From positions 104,655 through 168,654 of the forward strand of contig NZ_LR597504.1 of the NCBI RefSeq assembly GCF_902150035.1: DNA of 64,000 nt, written 5' to 3'. Shown here piece after piece: positions 29,001-37,246 of this stretch (positions are counted from its first letter, which is position 1; the number at the start of each line of letters is the position of its first letter). The notes under the pieces were generated by a model that did no database searches, was not told where the DNA came from, and saw only the letters and a list, made by a program, of their open reading frames with translations. This DNA is from Enorma burkinafasonensis. GTDB lineage: Bacteria; Actinomycetota; Coriobacteriia; Coriobacteriales; Coriobacteriaceae. The position numbers and the translations under genes are program-made.

Positions 29001-30169
29001 CGGCCGAGCTCACGGTCGTGAAGGCCGCGGGCGCCGGCGGCGGCAAGGTTTACCTCGCGGGCGCCGAGTTCACCCTCACCGAGGTGCTGCCCCAGGGCGC
29101 TACCGGCGAGCCGCAGGTCATCACCGGCACGACGGGCGACGACAGCTCCGTGGTGTTCACGGGCCTCAAGGCCGGTAGCCGCTACGAGCTCGCCGAGACC
29201 GTGGCGCCCGAGGGCTACGAGCTTCTGACCGAGACCCTCACGGTCGACGTGGCCGCGGACGGCACGGTGACCGTCGTGGGCGAGACCCCCGACGGCTTCA
29301 CGGTGGGTGCCGCGGGCGATTCGGTCGAGGTGCTCGACCGGGCGCTCGGCATCTCGCTCGTGAAGACCGATGAGGGCGGCCAAGTGCTCGCGGGGGCCGA
29401 GTTCACGCTCGAGCCGGTGGAGGGCACCTTCCCGGACGGCTCGGCCGTGAAGACCTTCACGTCCGACGAGTTCGGCGCCGTATTCACGGATCTCCAGCTC
29501 GCGGGCTCGCCCGAGGGCCGCGCCTACGTGCTCACCGAGGCGGTGCCGCCCGTGGGCTACCGCGCGATGGAGCCGGTGACCATCCTCGTCTACGAGGACG
29601 GCACGGTGGCGCTTGACGGCGAGACGCCTGAGGACGCGGCGGCGCTCGTGCAGATCGACAACGCGGGCGAGACGCCTGTGGTGTCCGTGGCCGACGAGCT
29701 CGTGCAGGTGGACCTCACCAAGGTGGGCACCGGCGGCGGCGCGCTCGCGGGCGCGGAGTTCCGCATCGCGGGCACCTTCGCCGACGGCACGGCCGAGCGC
29801 ACGGTCGCGGTGGGCGCGGACGGCACGGCGGCGCTCGAGGGCCTCGTGGCCGGGGAGACCTACACCCTGACCGAGACCGCGGCGCCGGAGGGCTATGAGC
29901 TCATCGAGGGCGACTTCGCCTTCACGGTCGCGCTCGACGGCACCGTGAGCGGCGAGGCGACCTCGGCGGCCGGGCTCCTCGGCCAGCGCTCCGCGGGCTA
30001 CTACGTGGCCGATGACGGTCTTACCGTCACCGCGGTGGACGAGCCGACGCCGCTTCTCGACCGGCTCACCTCCACCGGCGATTTGCTCCCCATGGCGGGC
30101 TACCTGCTCGCAAGCGGCGCGCTCCTGATCGTCGCCGGCGAGCTGCGCCGTCGCCGCAAGGCGCGCTAG
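26018..30169 (+). CDS. Giant surface adhesin, C-terminal part with SpaA-type modules and cell-wall anchor
   Basis: Continuation of the same frame after TAG 25994-25996. Its first residues (NVTYEYGEDATHAPEATW, then LYYRAVET) complete the CnaB module broken by the TAG. About ten SpaA-like modules follow, recognised by their closing E-x-x-x-P-x-GY strand (ETANPGYAV, ETQAAPGYEH, EVAAPVGYV, EDVYPEGYED, EVTAPEGFEL, ETVAPEGYEL, EAVPPVGYRA, ETAAPEGYEL). The end is LTSTGD (30065-30082), a hydrophobic helix and RRRRKAR, that is a sortase-type anchor with T in place of P. There is no good start codon or ribosome site near 26018 (only a GTG), so this piece is probably not made on its own. The stretch 26880-27330 is visibly lower in GC than its surroundings. 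Confidence 0.8.
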   Translation: MTYEYGEDATHAPEATWTIKSGTWTWAYSSLPRLDADGNQLYYRAVETDGSVAGYYAVSDGTTTGAGDADTGDQTAGAIENVATRFTIDKIGDNDEPIVQNGVPLELAIMQGGKVYGVWQKDSDGTVSSWVWPGGAEQRAVWPNGTGNGNAVTSGNGAVQMTGDNAGWFVGIPTGIYTVVETGAVPDGYARMDDVTFTIAANGEDGTLLTLDTGEQGSVSDDRLTLTVEDPIFRGYFSFMKRLGGASGTVISGATFNLYRQTGDEPDLSEDSQDVLMVEGITTGANGAYNSGDENVEDKQYTSEGRDSEHDSIRDGLLPGNYYLVETSTSDGAYLPEGENAANGVFEFEISEHGTVVRVGDNNGVIVNERFGATVTLHKYDEDDPEDPEHSGISGATFKLEYQAPTDGNWSTVASALTTDANGDLIISEARLNRKGTYRLTETANPGYAVNTQNPLTITFTLGNEDHGKTFDLTDAGAQAALNAQVDNGTLDSAGVANTRLPGSVTLTKIDANTRVQLNGAVFTLQRQDPASGNWEDVITNLVTGNRYTVNVAQDGSLSAGTPESLGDTSGVLTLENLPWGTYRFVETQAAPGYEHVAPDGTTGAGGMVTTQAFTIGRLANGTANLNVNLGNVVNTQTGLTLRKVDEAGGALTGATFRVTPVGNSTFADGTTESKDYSTGNVEFVNITGDLVDGGTYRIEEVAAPVGYVCAQGGITVTMHHDGTVTVDDTAENDPLFKLEDSQVTITATNRPVTVQLQKNGSDGAQNLADARFVVTPVDGTTFADGSTENKRPVTTAVGPLTLEGLMAGGTYTIREDVYPEGYEDMTAQLTFTVGDHGEIIPQGEYDQSIYAIAFDGDTAVATITVTDPATHVQILKTDAAGNALPGAVFEVVPADTSTWAGGGQEVRSFTADANGIVNLEAVLDTGGTYRLTEVTAPEGFELAGTVTFTVGADGTVEIASAEGGVLAPANGSGTFTATHDDATGIALITVADTPAELTVVKAAGAGGGKVYLAGAEFTLTEVLPQGATGEPQVITGTTGDDSSVVFTGLKAGSRYELAETVAPEGYELLTETLTVDVAADGTVTVVGETPDGFTVGAAGDSVEVLDRALGISLVKTDEGGQVLAGAEFTLEPVEGTFPDGSAVKTFTSDEFGAVFTDLQLAGSPEGRAYVLTEAVPPVGYRAMEPVTILVYEDGTVALDGETPEDAAALVQIDNAGETPVVSVADELVQVDLTKVGTGGGALAGAEFRIAGTFADGTAERTVAVGADGTAALEGLVAGETYTLTETAAPEGYELIEGDFAFTVALDGTVSGEATSAAGLLGQRSAGYYVADDGLTVTAVDEPTPLLDRLTSTGDLLPMAGYLLASGALLIVAGELRRRRKAR

Positions 30170-30235
30170 CCGCGGCACCGCGGGCATAGGCTGACGCCCC
30201 GGGTGCGCGGGGCCAAGGCGCACGATGATGCACGG

Positions 30236-30272
30236 CGGGGCATCCGTTCCTAGAACGGGTGCCCCGTTTCTC
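30236..30272 (+). terminator. Terminator after the giant surface-protein gene
   Basis: Fourteen-base stem CGGGGCATCCGTTC / GAACGGGTGCCCCG (one G-T pair) with a three-base CTA loop, followed by TTTCTC. Confidence 0.8.
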
Positions 30273-31072
30273 ATCATCGAACTTCGACGCGCGTCGACCC
30301 GCTCCCGTCTCTCGCGGCGGCTGTATCCATACTCAACCTGCGATTATGGAGGTTTTGTGTGCCGGCCCGAAGGGGGTCAAGAGGTGATACAAGGCCATGC
30401 CCCCTCAAGACCGTACATGCCGCTCTGTGCTCAGCCGGGCGAGGTCGGTTGTCGGGTACCCCTCGTGGGGGTGACCCGATGATATAAGGGGGTCATCACT
30501 CAACTTTCACGCGATCTCAATCGTAACGACCTCAAAACATAACAGATATCGCTGTCAGATAAAGCGTGTCTCCCCTGATAATACCGATAAGCTCGGGTAA
30601 CGCCTCCAAACCATGGATGCGCTGCCCGCGGTTCGTGCTCGGTGGGGACGGTGCGCTGGGAGCGTCGATGCAGATTCCGATATGGTCGGTTCTACCTGCA
30701 GAGATGGGAGCCTGCTGCTGCATTGTCCCGCTCGCGGACCAAAGCGAGCCGAATAGCGCCCGCCATGCCGGCGAAACGCTCGGCGAAGTGAAAAAAACAT
30801 GGGGGGGGGGTCACAAGATTTAACTCTTCCGGTCCCATTTCAGATAGCGATGGGGTGCGCGGAGTATGGCGCTCGCGTAACCCCTAGGCTGCTTGGCCCT
30901 GCCAAGCGCGCATTCCCTCCGTTGCTGCCAAGGGGGTTGGACGGCAATCGTGCGGATGAGCGTCGTGCGCCGAGGGGAGACCTCGGACGTACGCATGCCG
31001 AACCCGTGCTTCCTCGCGAAGTGCGCGCGCCTGTTTTATCTGCCCGATGCAAGCGTGTAAGAGAGGCATCCC
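30273..31072. other. 800-base non-coding region with small hairpins
   Basis: No convincing gene: the short open frames here have no ribosome site and no protein-like composition. At 30455-30500 a GGGTACCCC-TCGT-GGGGGTGACCC hairpin and a GATGA...TCATC repeat could belong to a small RNA, but I do not recognise a family. A7 (30791-30797) followed closely by a run of nine G (30801-30809) is a possible slippage tract, but no gene uses it. Confidence 0.35.
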
Positions 31073-31582
31073 ATGGCTAACCGTACGTTCACATCCGAAG
31101 AGCGCGCCTACCTTGAGTCGCTGCCCGCCGTGGCCGCGGTGACCGACGACGCGATCTCGTATTCCCCTGAATTCCGCAACCAGTGCATGGAGCGCTACTA
31201 TGCCGGCGAGTCGCCCGCCGCGATCTTCCGCGAGGCGGGGCTCGACCCGGCGTTCATCGGCTACAAGCGCATCGAGCGCTGCATCGCCCGCTGGCGCAAG
31301 CCCATGCGCCCCTCCTCGCCCGTGCCCGTGGTTGAGGTAGCCGCCGAGCAGCGCGACATCCGCCAGCAGAACCGCGAGCTCAAGACCCGCTTGGCCGCCC
31401 TCGAGGGCCTGGTCGAGCTCGCCGACGCCCGCAGCACTCGGGTGGTGCGCAAGTCGCGTCGCTTCGAGCTCATCGACCGCCTGCGCGCGGAGGACCCGCA
31501 CTTCGCCGTGTCGACGGCGTGCGAGGCGCTCGGCGTCTCGGTGGGCGGTTACTACCGCTGGCGCAGCATGCAGGAGGAGTAA
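31073..31582 (+). CDS. HTH protein derived from IS3-type transposase parts
   Basis: Unknown function, probably DNA-binding. 169 residues. Residues about 25-75 (YSPEFRNQCMERYYAGESPAAIF...) resemble the helix-turn-helix of IS3-family OrfA. A charged helix at about 85-115 (EQRDIRQQNRELKTRLAALEG) looks like the OrfA leucine-zipper. The C-terminal part (RFELIDRLRAEDPHFAVSTACEALGVSVGGYYRWR) resembles the very start of OrfB (HTH_21). The DDE catalytic domain is absent and there are no terminal repeats, so this is a remnant or a domesticated regulator, not an active element. The frame is intact, with AGAGAGG upstream of ATG 31073. Confidence 0.6.
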   Translation: MANRTFTSEERAYLESLPAVAAVTDDAISYSPEFRNQCMERYYAGESPAAIFREAGLDPAFIGYKRIERCIARWRKPMRPSSPVPVVEVAAEQRDIRQQNRELKTRLAALEGLVELADARSTRVVRKSRRFELIDRLRAEDPHFAVSTACEALGVSVGGYYRWRSMQEE

Positions 31583-31755
31583 GCCGCACGCTGCCCGGCC
31601 CTCAAACGTCCATTCTCCTGTAGCCCGGTCCTGTTGCCTGCCGGGCGCTCCCCCGATGGAAATCCGCCGCCGAGGACGGTTTTCCGTGGGAAGTTGGGGT
31701 ACAACGTTACAATGCGTCAATCGGCCACCGCGGCATGCTGCTAGGAAGGCTTCCC

Positions 31756-34428
31756 GTGCTCGAACTCAAAGGCATCACCAAGGACTACCCCTCGGGCGAC
31801 ACGGTCGTCCACGCGCTCAAGGGCATCTCGGTCACGTTCCGCGACCGCGAGTTCGTGAGCATCCTCGGGCAGTCGGGCTGCGGCAAGACGACGCTTCTGA
31901 ACATCATCGGCGGGCTCGACCAGTACACCAGAGGCGACCTCGTCATCAACGGGCGCTCGACCAAGAGCTACCTCGACCGCGACTGGGACACCTACCGCAA
32001 CCACTCCGTGGGCTTCGTGTTCCAGAGCTACAACCTCATCCCGCACCAGACGGTGCTCGCCAACGTCGAGATGGCGCTCGTGCTCTCGGGCACGCCCAAG
32101 GCCGAGCGCCGCCGCCGCGCGGAGGAGGCGCTCCGTCGCGTGGGCCTGGGCGAGCAGCTCAAGAAGAAGCCCAACCAGCTCTCCGGCGGCCAGATGCAGC
32201 GCGTCGCCATCGCCCGCGCGCTCGTGAACGACCCCGAGATCATCCTCGCGGACGAGCCCACGGGCGCCCTCGACACCGACACCTCGGTCGAGGTCATGGA
32301 GATCCTGCACGAGCTCTCGCGCGACCGGCTCGTCATCATGGTCACGCACAACCCGCAGCTTGCCGAGGAGTACTCCGACCGCATCGTCCGCATCAAGGAC
32401 GGCCTCATCACCGACGACTCGCGCCCGGTCGACCCCGTGCGCGAGCGGCTCACGCCCGAGCAGGTCCAGGCGCACGCGGTGGCGGACGCCCGCAAGGGCA
32501 AGCGCTCGATGAGCTTCCGCTCGGCGCTGGCGCTCTCGTTCACCAACCTCATGACCAAGAAGGGGCGCACGTTCCTCACGGCGTTCGCGGGGTCGATCGG
32601 CATCATCGGCATCGCGCTCATCCTCTCGCTCTCGGACGGCGCGCAGAACTATATCGCCGACACCGAGGAGTCCACGATGGGGAGCTACCCGCTCACCATC
32701 AACGCCACGAGCATGGACATGGCGAGCATGATGACCTCGATGATGGGCGCGAGCGACGAGGTGAGCTCGCCGAACACGTCGGGCGCCGTCGAGTCGAAGG
32801 ACCTCGTGACCGATATGGTCACGGGCGTGGCCAACGGCGCGACCGAGAACGACATGGAGGCCATCAAGGCGTGGCTCGAGACGAACCCCGGCGACATCCA
32901 GAGCCTCGTGACCGCCATCGAGTACTCCTACGCCACGCCGCTGAACGTCTACCGCGCGGACACGAGCGAGGGGGTCGAGCAGGTCAACCCCGCCACGGTG
33001 CTCGACGCGCTCGGCATCTCGATGGGCACGACCCAGACCGAGATGCTCACGAGCATGTCGGGCGGCAGCGGGACCTCCTACGACGTGTGGACCGAGCTGC
33101 TGCCCAACCGCGAGACCTGGGAGCGCGACTACGACGTGGTGGCCGGCCGCATGCCCGAGGCGTGGAACGAGGTCGTGATCTACGTCGACGAGAACGACCG
33201 CATCTCGGACTACACGCTGTACGCGCTCGGCCTGCTCGACCAGACGGACCTGCGCGGCATGATGGCCGATGTCATAGCCGGCGAGCGCGTCGAGGCGACC
33301 GAGACCACGACCTACACCTACGACGAGCTCTTGGCGCTCACGTTCAGGCTGCTGCCCGAGAGCGCGAAGTACGCCGAGCAGGCGGACGGCACCTGGGCGG
33401 ACATGAGCGAGGACGACGCCTACATGCGCGACGCCGTGGACGCCGCGGAGGAGGTGCGCGTGGTGGGCATCGTGCGCCCCACGGAGGACAACGCCACGGG
33501 CAGCAACTGGGGCGCGGTGCTCTACACGCCCGAGCTTATGGAGCACCTCATCGAGCAGGTGGACGAGAGCCCCGCGGTCAGGGCCCAGGAGGCCGACCGC
33601 ACGACGGACATCTTCACCGGGCTGACGTTCTCCGATGACGTGAACGTGAACCTCACGATGGACGAGATCGAGGCGATGATCGCCCAGATGCCCGGCAGCC
33701 AGGGAGCCCAGCTCAAGGAGTACGTGGACGGCCTGCGTGCGGACGGCATGAGCGACGAGGACATCGCGGCCGCCTTCTCGGAGCAGATGGCCGCCCAGAC
33801 CGATAACGCCACCTACGAGGGGAACCTCGAGATCCTGGGCAAGGCCGACCTCGACGACCCGTCGGGCATCAACATCTACCCGGTGGACTTCGAGGCCAAG
33901 GAGCGCATCGACGAGCTCATCGACGAGTACAACGAGCAGATCCGCGCCGACGGCGAGGGGACCGAGATCCAGTACACCGATATCGTGGGCATGCTCATGT
34001 CGAGCGTGACCGACATCGTGAACGCGCTCACCTACATCCTCGTCGCGTTCGTGGCGATCTCGCTCGTGGTGAGCTCGATCATGATCGGCATCATCACCTA
34101 CATCTCGGTGCTCGAGCGCACCAAGGAGATCGGCATCCTGCGCGCGATCGGCGCGAGCAAGCGCGACGTGAGCCGGATCTTCACCGCGGAGACGTTCATC
34201 ATCGGGCTCGTGTCCGGCGTCTTGGGCGTCGGGATCACCGTGGCGCTCGACATCCCGGTGAACATGATCATCTACCAGGTCGCTGGCGTCGAGAACCTCG
34301 CGGCCGTGCCGGTGGGGCCCGGCATCGCGCTCGTGGTGATCTCGGTCGTGCTGTCGCTTGCGGCCGGCCTCGCGCCGTCGCGCATGGCCGCCAAGAAGGA
34401 CCCGGTGACGGCGCTGCGCACCGAGTAG
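31756..34428 (+). CDS. ABC transporter with fused ATPase and FtsX-type permease (MacB-like)
   Basis: Membrane-bound mechanotransmission-type ABC protein, probably exporting a peptide, lipoprotein or antimicrobial, or acting on the envelope. 890 residues. The N-terminal ATPase (1-220) has Walker [10 protein letters not shown] (38-46), signature LSGGQ (142-146) and Walker [12 protein letters not shown]. The first membrane helix is near 275-300 ([20 protein letters not shown]), then a large extracytoplasmic region of about 450 residues, then three helices with the FtsX signature [26 protein letters not shown] 31756 is chosen for the AGGAAGG at 31743-31749. Stands alone; substrate unknown. Confidence 0.9.
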   Translation: MLELKGITKDYPSGDTVVHALKGISVTFRDREFVSILGQSGCGKTTLLNIIGGLDQYTRGDLVINGRSTKSYLDRDWDTYRNHSVGFVFQSYNLIPHQTVLANVEMALVLSGTPKAERRRRAEEALRRVGLGEQLKKKPNQLSGGQMQRVAIARALVNDPEIILADEPTGALDTDTSVEVMEILHELSRDRLVIMVTHNPQLAEEYSDRIVRIKDGLITDDSRPVDPVRERLTPEQVQAHAVADARKGKRSMSFRSALALSFTNLMTKKGRTFLTAFAGSIGIIGIALILSLSDGAQNYIADTEESTMGSYPLTINATSMDMASMMTSMMGASDEVSSPNTSGAVESKDLVTDMVTGVANGATENDMEAIKAWLETNPGDIQSLVTAIEYSYATPLNVYRADTSEGVEQVNPATVLDALGISMGTTQTEMLTSMSGGSGTSYDVWTELLPNRETWERDYDVVAGRMPEAWNEVVIYVDENDRISDYTLYALGLLDQTDLRGMMADVIAGERVEATETTTYTYDELLALTFRLLPESAKYAEQADGTWADMSEDDAYMRDAVDAAEEVRVVGIVRPTEDNATGSNWGAVLYTPELMEHLIEQVDESPAVRAQEADRTTDIFTGLTFSDDVNVNLTMDEIEAMIAQMPGSQGAQLKEYVDGLRADGMSDEDIAAAFSEQMAAQTDNATYEGNLEILGKADLDDPSGINIYPVDFEAKERIDELIDEYNEQIRADGEGTEIQYTDIVGMLMSSVTDIVNALTYILVAFVAISLVVSSIMIGIITYISVLERTKEIGILRAIGASKRDVSRIFTAETFIIGLVSGVLGVGITVALDIPVNMIIYQVAGVENLAAVPVGPGIALVVISVVLSLAAGLAPSRMAAKKDPVTALRTE

Positions 34429-34699
34429 GGGAGGGCCGCCCGCGCGGTGGCGCGGCACGGCCCGCTTGACGCCGGCACACGGCTTGCCCAGCAGCGCGGT
34501 CGGGCCCCGTCTGTCATCCACCGCGCGACCGCGCGCGCTGGGCGAAATGTGCGCAAGACGCCCCCGCGCCCGGGGTAGGCTAGTCCATAACGTATGAGTT
34601 CGGTGCGCGTGTGGCGCGCCTGCCACGCGACCAGAGCGCGACCTTGCGCACCGTTTGCCCCGGCAACCGCCACGCGCCCCTTGGACGAAGGAGGCTGCC

Positions 34700-36766
34700 A
34701 TGGGTGCGCCCAAAACCGGTGATGTGAGGAACGTGGTTCTCGTAGGCCAAGGCGGGGTGGGCAAGACCTCGCTCGCCGAGGCCATGCTCCACCTTTCCGG
34801 CAAGACCGCTCGCCTGGGCGGCCACGCGGGCACCAAGCCCACGCTCGACTACGACGCCGAAGAGGTCAAGCGCGAGTTCTCGATCTCGACCTCCGTGGCG
34901 CCGATCGACTGGAAGGGCGTCCGCATCAACGTGCTCGACGCGCCGTGCTACCCCGACTTCATCGGCGACGCCTACGCGGCCATGAGCGTCTGCGAGACGG
35001 CGCTGTTCGTGGTCGACGCCGCCGAGGGCCCGCAGCCCACGACGGTCAAGCTCTGGTACGCCGCCGAGGACCTGCGCCTGGCGCGCGCCGTCTTCATCAA
35101 CCGCATCGACAAGGAGAACGCCGACTACGACACCTGCATGAAGGAGCTGCGCGAGCGCTTCGGCATGCGCCTGGGCGCCGTGACCCTGCCGTGGGGCACC
35201 GGTGACGACTTCGAGGGCGTCATCGACATCGTGCGCATGAAGGCCCGCCACTGCGAGGGCGCCACGCAGACCGAGTACGACATCCCCGAGGAGTACCGCG
35301 CCGCCGCCGATGAGGCCCGCGAGCAGCTGTGCGAGGCCGTCGCCGAGGCCGACGACGAGCTCATGATGAAGTTCCTCGATGGCGAGCCGCTCACCCAGGA
35401 CGAGATCGAGAGCCTGCTCTCCGAGGCCATCGCCAAGCGCCTGTTCGTCCCCGTCTTCGTTGGTTCCTGCACCAAGGAGCTTGGCATCCATTCCGTGATG
35501 GACGACATCGCGACCTACTTCCCGAGCCCCACCGACTACGGCGAGATGCCGCTCGTCGACGGCGACGCGCTCAAGATCTCCGCTGAGGACGACCGCCCCG
35601 TCGTCTTCGTCTTCAAGACCCTGAACGACCCGCAGCAGGGCCGCATCAGCTTCCTCAAGGTGCTCACCGGCACGCTCACGCCCGGCATCGAGCTCACCAA
35701 CGCCCGCACCCGCAAGGGCGAGCGCCTCGCGCACCTCTACGTGATGTGCGGCCGCGACCAGACCGAGGTCGGCAAGGCCGAGGCCGGCGACATCATCGTC
35801 ACGACCAAGATCTCCGCGGACACCGGCGACACGCTTTCCGTCTCCGGCAAGATCGAGGCCGCGGCCTTCCAGTTCCCCAACAGCCAGTACCGCATCGCCA
35901 TCGAGGCCGAGAACCGCTCCGACGAGGACAAGCTCTTCACCTTCATCGACCGCGCCTGCGAGGCCGACCCGACAATGAAGATCGAGCGCGACGAGGAGAC
36001 CGGCCAGACCATCATCTCCGCCGTGGGCGAGGCGCAGGTCTCGGTCCTGCTCAACCGCCTTGAGGAGCGCACGAAGGTCGCCGCGCACATCGTGCCCATC
36101 CGCATCCCGTACCGCGAGACCATCCGCCGCGTGGCGAGCGCCCAGGGCCGCCACAAGAAGCAGACCGGTGGCGCCGGCCAGTTCGGCGACTGCTACCTGC
36201 GCGTCGAGCCGCTGCTCGACGGCACGGACTACGAGTTCGTGGACGAGGTCGTGGGCGGGCGCATCCCGCGCGCGCTCATCCCGGCCGTGGACAAGGGCGT
36301 GCAGGAGACCATGAAGGAAGGCGTCATCGCCGGCTATCCGCTGACGGGCATCCGCGTGGCCTGCTACGACGGCTCGTACCACCCGGTCGACTCCAACGAG
36401 ATGGCGTTCCGCGCCGCCGCACGCATCGCGCTCAAGAAGGCGTGCGCCGAGGCGGACCCCGTGGTGCTCGAGCCCATGGAGAACATCACGGTCACCATTC
36501 CCGAGAGCTACGCCGGCGCCGTGATGGGCGACGTCTCCGGTTCGCGCGGCCGCGTGACCGGCATGGACACCGATGAGCGCGGCAACACCGTGGTCACCGC
36601 CACCGTGCCGTACGCCGAGCTCGTGGACTACGCCACCCGCCTGCGCTCGATCACGCGCGGCACGGGCGATTTCACCATGGAGCCCGCCGGCTACGAGCAG
36701 GTTCCCTACGACGTGCAGAAGCACCTCGTCGAGTTCTATGAGGAGTCCCGCTCGCAGGGGCGTTAG
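34700..36766 (+). CDS. Elongation factor G-like GTPase
   Basis: Translation-factor GTPase of the EF-G paralogue type. 689 residues, with the G domain, domain II, and the EF-G domains III-V (GVQETMKEGVIAGYPLTGIRVACYDGSYHPVDSNEMAF is the domain IV motif). The P-loop is GQGGVGKT at 16-23. The G4 motif is NRID at 134-137 instead of NKxD, and G3 is DAPCYPDF instead of DTPGHxDF; both departures are typical of the divergent EF-G-like branch rather than the main translocase. GAAGGAGG precedes ATG 34700. It stands alone, away from the str operon. Exact role unknown (ribosome recycling or a stress function are options). Confidence 0.85.
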   Translation: MGAPKTGDVRNVVLVGQGGVGKTSLAEAMLHLSGKTARLGGHAGTKPTLDYDAEEVKREFSISTSVAPIDWKGVRINVLDAPCYPDFIGDAYAAMSVCETALFVVDAAEGPQPTTVKLWYAAEDLRLARAVFINRIDKENADYDTCMKELRERFGMRLGAVTLPWGTGDDFEGVIDIVRMKARHCEGATQTEYDIPEEYRAAADEAREQLCEAVAEADDELMMKFLDGEPLTQDEIESLLSEAIAKRLFVPVFVGSCTKELGIHSVMDDIATYFPSPTDYGEMPLVDGDALKISAEDDRPVVFVFKTLNDPQQGRISFLKVLTGTLTPGIELTNARTRKGERLAHLYVMCGRDQTEVGKAEAGDIIVTTKISADTGDTLSVSGKIEAAAFQFPNSQYRIAIEAENRSDEDKLFTFIDRACEADPTMKIERDEETGQTIISAVGEAQVSVLLNRLEERTKVAAHIVPIRIPYRETIRRVASAQGRHKKQTGGAGQFGDCYLRVEPLLDGTDYEFVDEVVGGRIPRALIPAVDKGVQETMKEGVIAGYPLTGIRVACYDGSYHPVDSNEMAFRAAARIALKKACAEADPVVLEPMENITVTIPESYAGAVMGDVSGSRGRVTGMDTDERGNTVVTATVPYAELVDYATRLRSITRGTGDFTMEPAGYEQVPYDVQKHLVEFYEESRSQGR

Positions 36767-36851
36767 CGCCGGCTGGGCCTGCGCGGACGAGGGCACCTGC
36801 TTCGTCCAGCCCCGTGGCCCGCGCATGAGTGCGAGGACATAACGGCTCCCC

Positions 36852-36893
36852 AAGCGCCGCAGGCAGCGACTCGCCTGCGGCGCTTCCTCGTTT
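36852..36893 (+). terminator. Terminator after the EF-G-like gene
   Basis: Perfect thirteen-base arms AAGCGCCGCAGGC and GCCTGCGGCGCTT with an eight-base loop, followed by CCTCGTTT. Confidence 0.72.
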
Positions 36894-37246
36894 GCGTTGC
36901 TACGATGCCGCATCGATTGCGGTTTCGAGCCTCGAGATGCCCCCTCACCGCGCCTGAGAGACAGTTTTTTCGATATTGTACGATTGGGGGTTGAAACAGG
37001 CGTACGGGCGCGGCGCTCAACTGGCCTTTTATGGGTCCGTTTCGCCCGGGTGGAGCAATCGCACTGGTAAATGCCCAGATACGGTCGTGCAATATCGATA
37101 AAAGTGTCTAGATTGAGCGCCGAACGGGCCGATACGGTATGCTGGTGCGCTATGAAACGCCGTGGCACGGCGTGTTCCCGCTTTTCGAAAGGCAGAGATG
37201 CCGCTCCCGGCCATCAGGCCCGCTTGCCGTCCCTGAAAGGTGCTGC
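36894..37246. other. Intergenic region with a widely spaced 14-base inverted repeat
   Basis: No gene is seen. TTTTTTCGATATTG (36965-36978) and CAATATCGATAAAA (37090-37103) are inverted copies with one mismatch, 111 bases apart. TATGCT at 37138-37143 could be a -10 box for the downstream gene. Confidence 0.4.

Noticed and set aside
14694..30169. General recoding of TAG as an amino acid
   Set aside because: TAG ends many intact genes here (for example the PTS IIB and IID, deoC, hsp20 and tilS genes) at family-typical lengths, so a genome-wide reassignment is not supported; only local suppression remains open.
30791..30809. A7 and G9 homopolymers as a phase-variation tract
   Set aside because: No gene or promoter spacing depends on them in a recognisable way.
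30225..30823. Short open frames after the adhesin terminator
   Set aside because: They lack ribosome sites, overlap a terminator, and have no protein-like composition or conservation that I can recognise.
31741..34842. A 1033-residue minus-strand frame opposite the MacB-like gene
   Set aside because: Same antisense artefact: His/Arg/Asp/Val-rich, without domains, opposite a gene with intact Walker motifs.
34580..37168. An 862-residue minus-strand frame opposite the EF-G-like gene
   Set aside because: Antisense shadow of a high-GC gene; no motif or start signal.
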